A stretch of 64,000 bases of DNA from Guadua angustifolia (GCA_036346375.1 CM070515.1:6160423-6224422); one strand, 5' to 3'. Shown: positions 13,301 to 23,950, counted from the stretch's first letter. Notes: generated by a model from the letters alone, not told the origin. A program made the numbers and translations.

Positions 13301-16300
13301 TCTTTCTGTTCGCAAATTCACTCGAGACAATCATTGCTCTCTTGAATTTGACGCTCTTGGGTTTTCTGTCAAGGATCTCCAGACGAACAGAGTCCTCCTT
13401 CGCTGCAATAGTGAGGGCGATCTATACACCATCAACACTGCCGAGTCCACCAACCCTCCCAGCGCCAACCTTGCCGTCTCCTCCCAACTATGGCACCAAC
13501 GTCTCGGCCATCCCGGCGTTGCTACTCTTACTGTTTTGTCAAACAATTCCCATATTCAATGTAATAAAGTAGACCGCTCTCTTTGCCAGTCTTGTCAACT
13601 TGGCAAACATGCGCGCCTACCTTTTACTTCTTCCAATTCCCGCACTTTTGCGCCTTTTGAACTTATTCACTGTGATGTATGGACTTCTCCAGTGGCTAGC
13701 ATTTCTGGATCTCAATACTATTTGGTTGTTGTTGACGATTACTCTCATTACACCTGGACTTTTCCACTCAAACACAAGTCTAATGTTCATCAACACATAG
13801 TAGATCTTGCCGCCCTAGCCATCACACAGTTCGGACTCCCTCTCAAAACTGTCCAAACTGACAACGGTCGTGATTTTGTTAACCATGCCACCACATCCTT
13901 TCTTGCCTCCCGTGGCATTACTCTCCGACTATCTTGCCCCTACACCTCCTCCCAAAACGGCAAAGCTGAAAGAATGCTTCGCACCCTCAATAATATGGTA
14001 CGCACCCTCCTCCTTCATGCGCACATGCCACCCAAATTCTGGGCTGAAGCATTAGCTACTGCCACCTATCTCCTAAACCGGTGTCCTTCCTCACCCATTG
14101 GCAGCGCTATTCCCTACTACCTTCTTCACCAGAAACCTCCACAATACACACATCTTCGGGTCTTTGGTTGTCTTTGCTTTCCCAACTTGATAGCTACCGC
14201 TGCACACAAACTTGCTCCTCGCTCTACGGCCTGTGTCTTTCTCGGTTATCCTTCCCAACACAAAGGATACCGCTGCCTTGACCTCACCACCCACAAAGTC
14301 ATAATATCTCGCCATGTCGTATTCGATGAGAGCACTTTTCCCTTTGCCAGCCATACAACCATGCCTGCGTCTTCCACTACCACTACTGCCGATCTGGACT
14401 TTCTTGTCGATGATCCTGCCATGCCAGTACCTTGTACTGCAGCCATGGCGCCCTTGCAGGTCTCTCAGGCGATAGCTCCACCTTCGGGTGTTGAGCAATC
14501 GCTGCCCCATCCGGCGACTCAGATCACCCGTCCGCCTGTGCGCCTGGTGTTCTGCCGACGGCCACGCGCAGCATCCCCTTCCACCGCTACACTGGATGCT
14601 CCACCGGTCGCCCCTGCAGTCCCGCCGGCTGAATCATCATCCCCCTCTGCAGCACCTCCAGCATTCCGTCAGATGCTCACCCGGTCTCAGGCTGCTGACA
14701 ACCCCTCCGCGGAGTTCTTCTCCCTGACGGCTCAACATGATCAAGTCTCTGCCGTTCCGTCCAACTACCGCAGCGCGCTCGCCGATGTAAATTGGCGCGC
14801 TGCCATGGCAGACGAGTACAAAGCTCTCCAGGACAACCAGACTTGGCGCCTCGTTCCTCGCCCGCCAGGTGCCAACGTCGTTTCCGGCAAATGGATCTTC
14901 AAACACAAATTCCACTCTGATGGCCGTCTTGCTCGCTACAAAGCTCGCTGGGTTGTTCGCGGTTTTTCCCAACAACACGGCATTGACTACGACGAGACCT
15001 TCAGCCCGGTGGTAAAACCAGCCACTATTCGCACCGTTCTTGCCATCGCCGCATCTCGCTCCTGGCCGATTCACCAACTTGACGTCAAGAATGCCTTCCT
15101 CAACGGCAAACTTGACGAGACGGTCTACTGCCAGCAGCCCCCCGGGTTTGTGGACTCGACTCATCCTGATCATGTGTGTCTTCTTCAGAAGTCTCTCTAT
15201 GGCTTGAAGCAGGCTCCTCGGGCTTGGTACCACCGCTTCGCCGTGTTCATTCGCCAGCTCGGATTCGTCGCTTCCTCCTCCGACACGTCCCTGTTTGTCC
15301 TCAAGCAAGGAACCGACATGGCCTACCTCCTGCTGTATGTCGACGACATCGTCCTTACTGCTTCGTCTCGCCTCCTCCTTGAGCGCCTGATCAGCCAGTT
15401 GCGCTCGGAGTTCGCCATGACGGACCTTGGTGACCTCCATTACTTCCTCGGCATCTCCGTCACGACTTCGTCCGACGGCTTATTCCTCTCACAACGGCAA
15501 TATGCCGTTGATCTCCTACGACGGGCGGGCATGTCTGAGTGTCATCCCACCACTACACCTGTGGACACTCATGCCAAGCTCTCCGGCCTCGACGGTCCCC
15601 CTGTTGCTGATCCGACGGAGTACCGAAGCCTTGCCGGAGCATTACAATACTTAACGCTCACTCGTCCAGATTTGGCATATGCCGTACAGCAGGTGTGCCT
15701 CTTCATGCATGACCCGCGTGAGCCCCATCTAGCGCTGCTCAAGCGTGTTTTGCGCTATGTCAAAGGCACCCTCCCTGCGGGTCTTCACATCGGTCGCTCG
15801 CCAGTGACATCACTCACCGCCTACTCCGACGCCGACTGGGCTGGCTGTCCGGACTCCCGCCGCTCTACTTCCGGCTACTGCGTCTTCCTCGGCGACAACC
15901 TTGTGTCTTGGTCCTCCAAGCGCCAGAGCACGGTCTCCCGTTCAAGTGCAGAGGCTGAGTACCGCGCCGTTGCCCATGCCGTCGCAGAGTGTTGCTGGCT
16001 TCGGCACCTCCTTCAGGAACTTCATGTTCCCCTTGTTTCAGCCACCGTGGTTTACTGCGACAACGTCAGCGCCATCTACTTGTCTACAAACCCGGTTCAA
16101 CATCGGCGGACCAAGCACATCGAGATCGATATACACTTTGTCCGCGAGAAGGTCTCCCTCGGCGAGGTCCGCGTCTTACATGTCCCGTCCTCCCATCAGT
16201 TCGCCGACATCATGACTAAGGGTCTGCCGACACAGCTTTTTCAGGAGTTTCGGTCCAGTCTTTGCGTCCGGAATCCTGCCGCTGCGACTGCGGGCGGGTA

Positions 16301-18647
16301 TTAGAGAATTTATTGTACTTTCCTTGTTTATACTTTCCTAGTATAGCTTATTACCTTCCTTGTATAGTTCCTCTAATTGAGGCTCTGTAATCACTCCCTT
16401 TTGGGCTATATATGGATTACCACCCCTGCCTTATGGCTGTGAGGTGATTGCTCCATTTTGTTTGGTTCATCCAGGGTAGTATACTTGTTAAGCAGGTTAC
16501 CTGTATTTTTTAATTTCTTGTACTCTATATTGTTTTCTGCGCAAGTTAGTGATGAGTACTTTGTTATTTGGTATTGATCTTTTTTCTATGTATTGTTATT
16601 AAGAATAAGAATCCCAACTTTTGCAGCTGCATTTGGAGGAGTTCTTCATGTTGTTTCTACTTCTCTTCTTGGGATAACCGCAGTTACTATGGCAAATACT
16701 ATAGCAGGCGAGGAAACAGTGCATAAACTTGCCTCACTGTTGCTAATTATCCTTGGAGGAAGTTATATCCTGTTGTATGCGTTAGGGAAGGGTGGCCATA
16801 GCCATGCTCATAGTCATCCTATGGAGAAGATGGCAGTCGCTGGTCTTGTACTTGTACCTGCATTATCACCCTGTGCAACAACTCTTCCAGTGTTTCTTGC
16901 TGTTGGCAACTCATCATCCATGATGATTCTTGCAATCATTGTGCTCCTCTTCAGGTGTTCACCTCCTTCTGCTTCTTTCTGTTGTTTTTCTTGTCTGTAT
17001 TTAGCAATGAAAATGGTATTGTTATTTCCTTCTTTGCTTAATGCATTAGAGTTTGAAGGGAAAAGAGTTTACAATAATGGGGCTGGCTTGTCTTACTAGA
17101 GTACCATTCATCTAGGCTTCTAGTAGGCTGCTTAGTTGGATAGTTCTTTGTTGAGCCAATCACCAATATGTTACCCTAGTTATACGGGCATCATGTTGGG
17201 ACAGAAAGGAACATCAAAAGAGACTCTTTTCAGTATGCTGTATATAGTGGTAGAGTAGAAAGAGAAAGGCTGATCTATTTCCATTTGTAAGCTTTTGTTT
17301 TGAGACATTTCTCATTCTTCTTCATTTACCAATTTTCCGCCACTGCATATATAGCTAAGGGCATAGTTACAAGAAATGTGATTCGTCCAAGTCGCAGTAC
17401 GGGATTTAGGTTCGTGGTTTGCCACTTTTTCATCCAATTTCTATTGCAAACATGAAACCTTGTACCCTAAACTGCTTCAGGTTCGATGAATCTAGTTTGC
17501 AATTCGTGGGGGTTTATAGTGAAACTGGTAACTATGGCTAAGGGCTTCTACACATAAGTGGTTTTGGATTTGGGCACGTGATAAATAAGCTTATTATAGT
17601 ATATTCTTTTATGAACGTTTACTCAACATAATAAATAAGCTGATTATAGTACAAAACAAATAACTGCATAAGAGAAGTTTTGTCTCCTTTTAACCTCCAG
17701 TTGATGTGAAATGGTCCCACAAGACTTCAGCTTTTGCATGCATGGACATAAATGGAGATATTTGAGTCAATATTTAGCCTTCAACAGTATGCTGGATAAG
17801 ATCAATAGAATCTGAAGAAGTACTCTTAAAGATAGCTTGAAGCCTTGACTGCCATTATCCTGTAATCTTGCGGGAGTCTTAGCTAACACAACAGCCTCAA
17901 GTGTGAACTAAAGGGCCCATCATCTTGTATGGGATGTGGGCCGTGTGGCGTGTCGGTAAGTTGTGAGCACATGTTGGACATATGGATATGGAACACTAGA
18001 ATGGCCAAATTAAACATAAAAGCACATTATGCAGTGCATGTATGATCAGTAAGATTGCTGAACAAATAGATTAATCTCATGGCAGTATTTGTTCTGTGGT
18101 AGGGTTGTCAAGAATGGTTGGTATGGTAAAATGAGAGTGCGAGCTGGGTTAGTGTTGTGGTGCTGTTTTCAATTTTAATCTATTTCATTCTTCGATTAGT
18201 TGATTGAATTCCGGCTTTGTCTGTCTTGTAAAATCAGATGGCACATAACCTTGGGAGGGACATGTAGTCAAATGATAGTCATCATTTGAGTGCCTTTCTT
18301 CCTTCAAAATTTCCTCTGTATGCTTTGTTTTGAATTAACTAGGCATGCGGAGTATTAACTGGGCATTCTATATTTCATCTAATTCCTTTCAAAATCCTTT
18401 GCTTCCTATTGCTACTGACTTGCATTTTTTTTTTGCCTGCAGTACCATCACTGTGATGACATCCTTGGTGGCCCTCTCATTCTACGGTGCTAGCCAGATT
18501 AAGTTTCACTGGGTGGAACGTTACGACAAGATCCTCGTCGGCTCGGTGCTGTGCCTCGTTGGAGTTTTAACATATATATTCCATCACCATGATGGCGATG
18601 AGCATTCTCTCCATGCACACGTGCACAGGAAGCTCGTGGGTCAATAG
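10323..18647 (+). CDS. His-rich multi-pass membrane protein, NicO/UreH-like putative metal transporter
   Basis: Exons 10323-10494, 16627-16954 and 18443-18647 have GT-AG borders and join in frame to 235 codons (234 residues). The first segment has HSFIPTHW (about 30-37), followed by a membrane helix containing GGVLHVVSTS (about 61-70). These resemble the His-containing first helices of nickel/cobalt (NicO) and UreH-type transporters. A His-rich loop (GHSHAHSHP, about 115-123) precedes more hydrophobic helices, and the tail is again His-rich (HHHDGDEHSLHAHVH). His-rich loops suggest binding of Ni, Co or Zn, but neither substrate nor membrane can be read from the sequence. Intron 1 (6.1 kb) is swollen by a copia element in the same orientation. 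The exons are intact, so the gene may still work. An alternative in-frame ATG at 10311 would add four residues. Confidence 0.82.
10495..11937 (+). other. Intron 1 upstream of the copia insertion
   Basis: AT-rich intron sequence following the donor GTCAGT at 10495. Several short ORFs show no domains. The last part, from about 11880 (tgttggaaatata onward), resembles the start of a copia-type LTR but has no partner at the 3' side of the element below. Confidence 0.5.
12060..13271 (+). pseudogene. Copia 1 gag and protease, frameshifted
   Basis: Gag starts at the ATG at 12060 and stays open to about 12300, where homology moves to another frame (open within 12037-13290). The second part contains the gag region leading to a Gly/Arg- and Pro-rich linker. 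I see no CCHC zinc knuckle. It ends with the aspartic protease, whose active site DSGA is encoded from 13108. Near 13235 the frame shifts again before the link to the pol ORF. A functional copia element normally makes gag-pol as one frame, so this copy could not make a complete polyprotein. Confidence 0.8.
13290..16304 (+). CDS. Copia 1 pol: integrase, reverse transcriptase, RNase H
   Basis: Open over 1004 codons. The N-terminal zinc-binding part has the H-H-C-C pattern (WHQRLGHPG, then CQSCQLGKH). The integrase catalytic triad is Asp129, Asp191 (QTDNGRDF) and Glu227, with D-D spacing of 61 and D-E spacing of 35 intervening residues. The reverse transcriptase has YVDD at about 683-686. RNase H follows with SDADWAG near 847, SSAEAEYRA and the YCDN motif. 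All catalytic residues seem present, but the ORF is cut from gag by a frameshift and the first Met is not a natural start. Lies in the same direction as the host gene, so it would be spliced out with intron 1. Confidence 0.88.
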   Translation: MHNLLSVRKFTRDNHCSLEFDALGFSVKDLQTNRVLLRCNSEGDLYTINTAESTNPPSANLAVSSQLWHQRLGHPGVATLTVLSNNSHIQCNKVDRSLCQSCQLGKHARLPFTSSNSRTFAPFELIHCDVWTSPVASISGSQYYLVVVDDYSHYTWTFPLKHKSNVHQHIVDLAALAITQFGLPLKTVQTDNGRDFVNHATTSFLASRGITLRLSCPYTSSQNGKAERMLRTLNNMVRTLLLHAHMPPKFWAEALATATYLLNRCPSSPIGSAIPYYLLHQKPPQYTHLRVFGCLCFPNLIATAAHKLAPRSTACVFLGYPSQHKGYRCLDLTTHKVIISRHVVFDESTFPFASHTTMPASSTTTTADLDFLVDDPAMPVPCTAAMAPLQVSQAIAPPSGVEQSLPHPATQITRPPVRLVFCRRPRAASPSTATLDAPPVAPAVPPAESSSPSAAPPAFRQMLTRSQAADNPSAEFFSLTAQHDQVSAVPSNYRSALADVNWRAAMADEYKALQDNQTWRLVPRPPGANVVSGKWIFKHKFHSDGRLARYKARWVVRGFSQQHGIDYDETFSPVVKPATIRTVLAIAASRSWPIHQLDVKNAFLNGKLDETVYCQQPPGFVDSTHPDHVCLLQKSLYGLKQAPRAWYHRFAVFIRQLGFVASSSDTSLFVLKQGTDMAYLLLYVDDIVLTASSRLLLERLISQLRSEFAMTDLGDLHYFLGISVTTSSDGLFLSQRQYAVDLLRRAGMSECHPTTTPVDTHAKLSGLDGPPVADPTEYRSLAGALQYLTLTRPDLAYAVQQVCLFMHDPREPHLALLKRVLRYVKGTLPAGLHIGRSPVTSLTAYSDADWAGCPDSRRSTSGYCVFLGDNLVSWSSKRQSTVSRSSAEAEYRAVAHAVAECCWLRHLLQELHVPLVSATVVYCDNVSAIYLSTNPVQHRRTKHIEIDIHFVREKVSLGEVRVLHVPSSHQFADIMTKGLPTQLFQEFRSSLCVRNPAAATAGGY
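16303..16460 (+). repeat. Probable 3' LTR of copia 1
   Basis: Starts just after a G-rich polypurine-like stretch (gcgggcgggta) and the pol stop codon. It contains a TATA-like ctatatatgga at about 16408 and ends near tgattgctccatttt. No matching full copy is seen upstream of gag, so the assignment rests on position only. Confidence 0.45.
16955..18442 (+). other. Intron 2 of the metal-transporter-like gene
   Basis: Donor GTGTTC at 16955, acceptor after a pyrimidine tract ending TTTGCCTGCAG at 18442. AT-rich, with no recognised element or RNA gene. Confidence 0.75.
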
Positions 18648-19159
18648 AGGAATAGATTAGCAAGTGAAGTTGCCTACATTTTGTGAAACAAATTTATGTT
18701 GTTCTAACCGTCTTACGTGGTTTGCTGTATAAAGATCTGCTTATTAATCCATCGGAATCCATCCGCCTTTCTGGCTATGCTAGGAATTCAGATCAAGTGA
18801 ATATATGCTTGTGGAAACTGTGTGAAGTTTGTACCCTGTGCCTGATGTAGTTACCTGTAGTCCTGTATGGTGTGGTTATTCATTCGGTGATCTTGATGGT
18901 AACTGTTTCATCTTGGGCTTTGTTTGGTGTCCTGAACTTGTACTTTGCTTTTTTTGGATGTAGAAAGTTTAAGTTAATAACTATTTCCCAACATATTTTT
19001 AAAATGCAACAATTAGATCCAGCTAAAATTGGTAGAGTCGTCATAACTAGTAGCTAATGGCATCATCGGCTAATTTGGCTCGCTTGTACTCCATGCTCTA
19101 AGCACTTCACCGTGACCACCGTCTACGTCGCAGCCAGCACAAGTGCTATACGTTTTTGG
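18648..19159. other. 3' flank of the metal-transporter-like gene
   Basis: Probable 3' UTR followed by spacer. I see no canonical AATAAA close to the stop codon and no further gene. Confidence 0.4.
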
Positions 19160-20370
19160 TTTGCATCTCGGAGCTGAGCGAAATCCAAAATTTCAGATAA
19201 AATCTAGTTAAAATTTTAAAAGTAAATTTAAAATCTGGAATTTTTGAAACAAACTTTCTGAAATTTTGGCTGAAATTCTTGTAATTTTGTCCAAAGTTGC
19301 CAAAATTTTGGTAAAATTCAACAGAGTGAAATGATGTTAGAAAATTTTCAAATTTTTTGTACACGGTCCTAACATATAACTAAGATTCTCATAAAAATTT
19401 CAGATGATAATCAAGCCTAAAGAATTTTTAAAAATTCTAAAAGTGCTACTATCCTGATGGCTGACTAACAAAATTTTAACTGAATGAAAAATAGTTCAAA
19501 CTATGTTATAAAATTTTAAAAATTTTGTGGATAGTTCTTACGCATCACTAATGTTCCCATAAAATTTTCGGATGATGATCAAGCTTGAGAAATTTTTGAA
19601 AATTCAGACAGTGCTACTATTGTGATAAAAGACTAACCGGCAAATTTCAACAGAATGAAAAATAGTTCAAACTATATTAAATTTTTTTGTGGATGGTCCT
19701 GAAGCATCACTAATATTCCCATAAAATTTTCAAATGATGATCAAGCCTGAGGAATTTTCAAAGATTATGATAGCACTACTGTCCTTGATAAAAAGCCTTA
19801 CAATGTGCTACATATATTGCTTCTATAGATTTAATTGAGTAATCAAAAAAGTTTAAAGTTTTTGAAACTTTTTAGAAAAGAGTGATGAGGCAATGCTTAA
19901 GCTATCCTAAAAATTTTGGATCATAAACACACTCGAACAAATTTATAAAATTTTGACATTGTTACTGTCCTATTTTATGTTCCTTATGTTTTCATTCTTT
20001 TAAACATAAAGATGCTACCAAACGAAGTCCAATTATTTTGAATTTTTTTTGTATGGTCCTAGACAACTAAAGATGCTACCATAAATTTTTCAAAGCATAA
20101 TCTAGCTTGTACATTTTAAAAAAAATCTAAAAGTGTTTCTATTATTCTATAAAATATCACAAAAATTCAGTTTTTTGAAATATTTTCATGAAGAAGACAT
20201 TCTTAAGGGGTATTAACCCAAATCCGGTCCTCCAAAGTAAAAAATCAGATAAAAAATACCAAGATTTTGATAAAATTTTTGAAATTACTGTATCAATTTA
20301 AAATTTTCAATTTTTTATTTAACAAGAATTTAAAAATCTCGTCCCCGACCAAAATCTAAAATCTCGGCGG
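19160..20370 (+). repeat. AT-rich tandem array, left arm of an inverted structure
   Basis: Degenerate units of about 165-185 bp. The landmark gatgatcaagc-type motif recurs at about 19404, 19572 and 19735 and, decayed, near 19919 and 20093. A second landmark, gaatgaaaaatagttcaaac, recurs near 19482 and 19650. The same family occurs in reverse orientation at 22860-23950. No coding capacity. The inner edge near 20340 has a cgaccaaaatct/ctcggcgg patch that pairs with the inner edge of the right arm. Confidence 0.75.
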
Positions 20371-20719
20371 ATATTTTGGCCGGCGCGGCCTACATCAAAA
20401 CAAAACGGAAGCGAAATTCCTTCACACCGGTCTCGACTAAGCATTAGTAGTACTCCATTTAGATTAGATTATTAAGAGCAATCAACACCGTCTCAGTAAC
20501 TTAACTACAAGGCAGGACTACCATACCATGGCATATAGCACCACTACTTACACCAACCATGGAAAAAACTCCCGAGATTTCTACTGCAGCATCATGGGCC
20601 ACCTAGCTCGCCATCGATTGCCCACAGCCGTCCGATGTGAGATCGCACGGACCAAAAAGCTCCTAAACATTAAAAGCAAAGAACTAGGCATCTATCTCAT
20701 TTCCTGCAGTCTCACACTC

Positions 20720-21412
20720 TCACATCATTTCCCAGCTCTCCAATGTCGGGAAGGCGGACACGACGGCCGGCGCGCTCACCATCGCCTCCAGCTCCTGCAG
20801 CAGCAACGACTCCTCCGCCCCCGCCTCCGCAGCCACCGCCGCCATTGAGGCTGCCGCTCCGCTCGAGGTCCTGTCCTCCTCCCGCTCCGGCTGGGGCCGG
20901 GCGCGGTCGAGCAAGAAGGCGGACGTGTCCAGCGTCGGGAGCACGCACGCGAGCGAGGCCGGCCTGGGCGCCGGCTGCGACGACGAGGCGAAGGCGAGCT
21001 CGGCGCCGGGGACAGGGAAGCCGGTGATCTCCTGCACCATGCGGCGGAAGTTGGCCGGGTCGGCGCTGATGTAGGTGGTCTGCGCGCGGAGGGACGCCCG
21101 TGGCTTCCGCTTGGAGACGCGGCCCGTGGCCCCTAGCCGCGTCTGGGCTCGGGCCGGGCTCAGGCCGGCTCTGCAGCCTGCCGCGGCGGGCGCGTCGTGG
21201 GGGGTGGCGAGGATCTCGGAGGCGGAGGACGTGGTGGAGGAGGACGGGGCCGGGGAGGAGGCGGCGGACATGGAGGCGCGGAGCGCGGAGGTGAGCGCGT
21301 CGTTCTCGAAGGCGGCGGCGGGCGAGAGCCAGGCGGCGTGAGGCCAAGGGCTCGGGGCGGGTGCGGGGAGGTGGGCCCAGGTGGGGTCGAGGCTCGCGCA
21401 GCGATTGGCCAT
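20720..21412 (-). CDS. VQ-motif protein
   Basis: Intronless ORF of 230 residues starting at the ATG at 21412-21410. The VQ signature (FxxxVQxxTG) is complete: F122, V126, Q127, T130 and G131, followed by FP. A basic patch KRKPR (about 101-105) may be a nuclear signal. The rest is Ala/Ser/Pro-rich and low in complexity. VQ proteins are plant nuclear cofactors that bind WRKY transcription factors or MAP kinases and modulate defence and growth genes. An intronless gene of this size is typical. The coding DNA is very GC-rich against AT-rich flanks. It sits in the 2.5-kb centre of an inverted pair of tandem arrays. The partner WRKY and the exact role cannot be told. Confidence 0.9.
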   Translation of the reverse strand: MANRCASLDPTWAHLPAPAPSPWPHAAWLSPAAAFENDALTSALRASMSAASSPAPSSSTTSSASEILATPHDAPAAAGCRAGLSPARAQTRLGATGRVSKRKPRASLRAQTTYISADPANFRRMVQEITGFPVPGAELAFASSSQPAPRPASLACVLPTLDTSAFLLDRARPQPEREEDRTSSGAAASMAAVAAEAGAEESLLLQELEAMVSAPAVVSAFPTLESWEMM

Positions 21413-21492
21413 GGGAGAGAGGAGCTGTTTCTTGCTTGGATTGGTTTGGTTGTGCCGTTGTGGCGAGGGATGAAGACGCAGAGGGCGGGGGG

Positions 21493-21500
21493 TATTTATA
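21493..21500 (-). promoter_or_regulatory. TATA box of the VQ gene
   Basis: TATAAATA on the minus strand, about 80 bp before the ATG, in a GC-rich context. This is correct spacing for a leader of about 50 nt. Confidence 0.7.
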
Positions 21501-22859
21501 GCGGGGCAAAACTAAGAAAAATTAATGATTTGTTTTTGTTTATAGGGAGTATCATTTAAGAGAATTGCTAAGTGATACTTGAGTGTTTTTTTTTATCTGT
21601 GAGCATTTAAGTTTTTGTCTATAAAGTACTGAAATATGAGGAAATTGATTTCATTAATTAGAGTGTTCAAAATTTAAGTGCTATTTTAATAAGAAAACAC
21701 TTAGGTGCTTCCTAGACACCCACGTCTACGACAGATCATCAAATCTCATGTAAAAATGATGGACGAAATTGATTGCTAAGGGTGGGTTAAACCGAACATC
21801 TTAAAGGAAACATAAGGCCTATGTAATCTTTTGCATGACACTTTATGTTCTGCTGCGACTGCAACGTACTGGTCGTATTTGGCACCAGTCTAAGAACGCA
21901 GTAGCAACGCATGGTTTGTTCTAGCCAGAGCATCCGGATTTGAAGAGTGACGCCCTCGTATTTATTCTTTTAAAGACAAAGAGCCCCCTAGAGGGGCAAT
22001 TCTGATCCTTCTGATCCTGACCTGATGAGAGGTGTCGTGTGAAGCGAATATGCATCGAGTGATGGCGATCGATGCTCTGACACAGACGCTCGTCTCTTTC
22101 TTTCTTGCTTAAAGAGAAAGGAAGCAAGCAAGCATTGCAAGAGTCGTCGTGGGGTCAAGCCGCGTTGTCAGGATCCGGGCCCCACCCCACCGGATACTAG
22201 GTGCCGGGCTGGCTAGGTTGGGGGCCCGGGCGGGCCCGGCCGCTCGGTTTCAAGCTCAACTGGGTTCAAGCCCATCGCCTAAACCTACTCCATATCTGAG
22301 AAGATGGGATGAAGCGTTACGTAAAAGAGGCTCTGTTTAGAACGGAGTATATTTTTTTTTTTTTTGAGGAATTAGCGCTCGGACGTCCGGTACTGTTCAT
22401 TCCATCGGACGCTTCTTGCAATATTTTTTTTAACGACGTAGAAAAAAATGTTGCAATGCGTTTGAGAAATTCAGACAACCGAGAACTGTAACAATTCCGA
22501 TTTTTTTCTCTCTCGATTCCTGTATAGATTAACTTGTAAAATCCCTGCCTTATACACGGCGTCTACGTATATAGAAGAGCATGCACGATCGAGGACGGAC
22601 GTGCTTGGGCTGCACGGTAAAGGCCGCGAAATGGTCCCGGATTAGCTCGCGGCTGCTTTCTAGCTGCCACGTGGCAGCTGCACGGGAGGAGTTGCTGCAG
22701 CCTGCAGTTGAGTGGATTGGACTGTCGCGCAAGCCACCGCGGTGCTGACTCACCTAGCCGCCGGCCGTACCGTCATCGTCGTCGTCGGAATCATTATCAT
22801 CGTACGGCTCATTACTGGCCTCGTACGGTCGTACCTGCTGCACATGGCTGAATCGAACC
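21501..22859. other. VQ gene upstream region
   Basis: AT-rich to about 21900, then mixed, with a GC-rich patch at 22150-22260. Likely holds the distal promoter of the VQ gene. Short ORFs here have no recognisable domains. Confidence 0.4.
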
Positions 22860-23950
22860 ACGTAGTTACACCCGGGTTCAAATTCGGATTTCAGATCCTC
22901 CCGAGATTACAAAAGCCGAGCAAATCCAAAAATAATTGAAAATGCTACAGTAATTTCGGAAATTTCGGTGTTTTTGATGTTTGAGCACCAGATTTGGTCC
23001 AATAACCTATTAGAAAGTGATCCTATATGAAAATTTGATGAAAAACTAATTTTTTGAGATTTTTTAAAATTTAGACAGAAAGACTGTCAGATTTTTTAAA
23101 ATTTAGACAGAAAGACTGTCAGATTTTTTAAAAATTTTATAAGCTTTATAATGATCTGAAAAAATTATAGTACCATACTTAGTAGTTTATGATCATACAA
23201 AAAAAATTTCAAAATAATTTAACATCATTTGTTACCTTTAAAAAATCTAAAACTGAATGGACATAATTGGGACAGTAAACTTGTTAGATTTTTCTAAATT
23301 TTCTCGAGTGTGATCATCATCTAAAATTTTTATTACAGATTAATAATTTCCTCATTACCATGCTATAAAAGTTTCAAAAAATTTTAACTTTCTTTGTTTG
23401 CTCAATAAAATCTATCAATGCAGTAAGCACTAAACTTAATTTGTTGTATTATATTTCAAAAATCAAACAGAGAAAGAACATAAATGGCACTGTCCCTTCT
23501 ACGAATTTTATAAATTAACTGGAGCATGATCATGATTCCAAATTTTTTTGAGATGTTAATCATTTCCTTCTCAACCTTATTTAAATTTTTTAAAATTTAA
23601 ACCTTTCATATTGCTAAAGTAAATCTATTATTGATCATCGGCCTTTTAATAGGATAGTAGCACTGTTGGAATTTTTAAAAAATTTATGACACCTGATCAT
23701 CATATGAAAATTTTATTATAATATTATAGATGTGTCAGGACCATCCAGAAAAATTTTCAACATTTTATAACCTTGTTTGTTCTAATTTTCATTCGGATGA
23801 AACTTGCCGCTCAGCGCTTTACCAACACAGCACCAATGTTTGAATTTTTAAAAATTACTCACATTTTATCATCATATGAAATTTTTACATAAATATCATA
23901 AATATGTTAGGAATATCCAAAAAAAAATCAAAATTTTCTAGGGTGCCGCT
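22860..23950 (-). repeat. AT-rich tandem array, right arm of the inverted structure
   Basis: Same family as 19160-20370 but reversed. A gatcatcat-type landmark recurs at about 23311, 23526, 23696 and 23868. A direct alignment by eye of about 105 bp near 23640-23745 with the reverse complement of about 19690-19800 shows roughly 70% identity, including tcaggaccatcca. A 31-bp unit (agacagaaagactgtcag core) is duplicated at 23058 and 23089. Confidence 0.75.

Larger units (their letters stand above)
11938..16459 (+). mobile_element. Ty1-copia retrotransposon 1, in intron 1 of the metal-transporter-like gene
   Basis: Order gag, protease, integrase, reverse transcriptase, RNase H, which defines the Ty1-copia superfamily. 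A possible primer site (tggaatcagac) at 11969 matches the initiator-Met type loosely. Both ends carry tgattgctccattt (11938 and 16445), which may be a remnant of the LTR 3' end. No full LTR pair is visible, so the 5' LTR is probably truncated or replaced. Two frameshifts break gag-pol. The exact borders are uncertain. Confidence 0.85.

Noticed and set aside
20743..21559. Plus-strand ORFs opposite the VQ gene
   Set aside because: Low-complexity Arg/Gly/Pro translations of GC-rich DNA; the minus-strand frame holds the complete VQ motif and a correctly placed TATA box.
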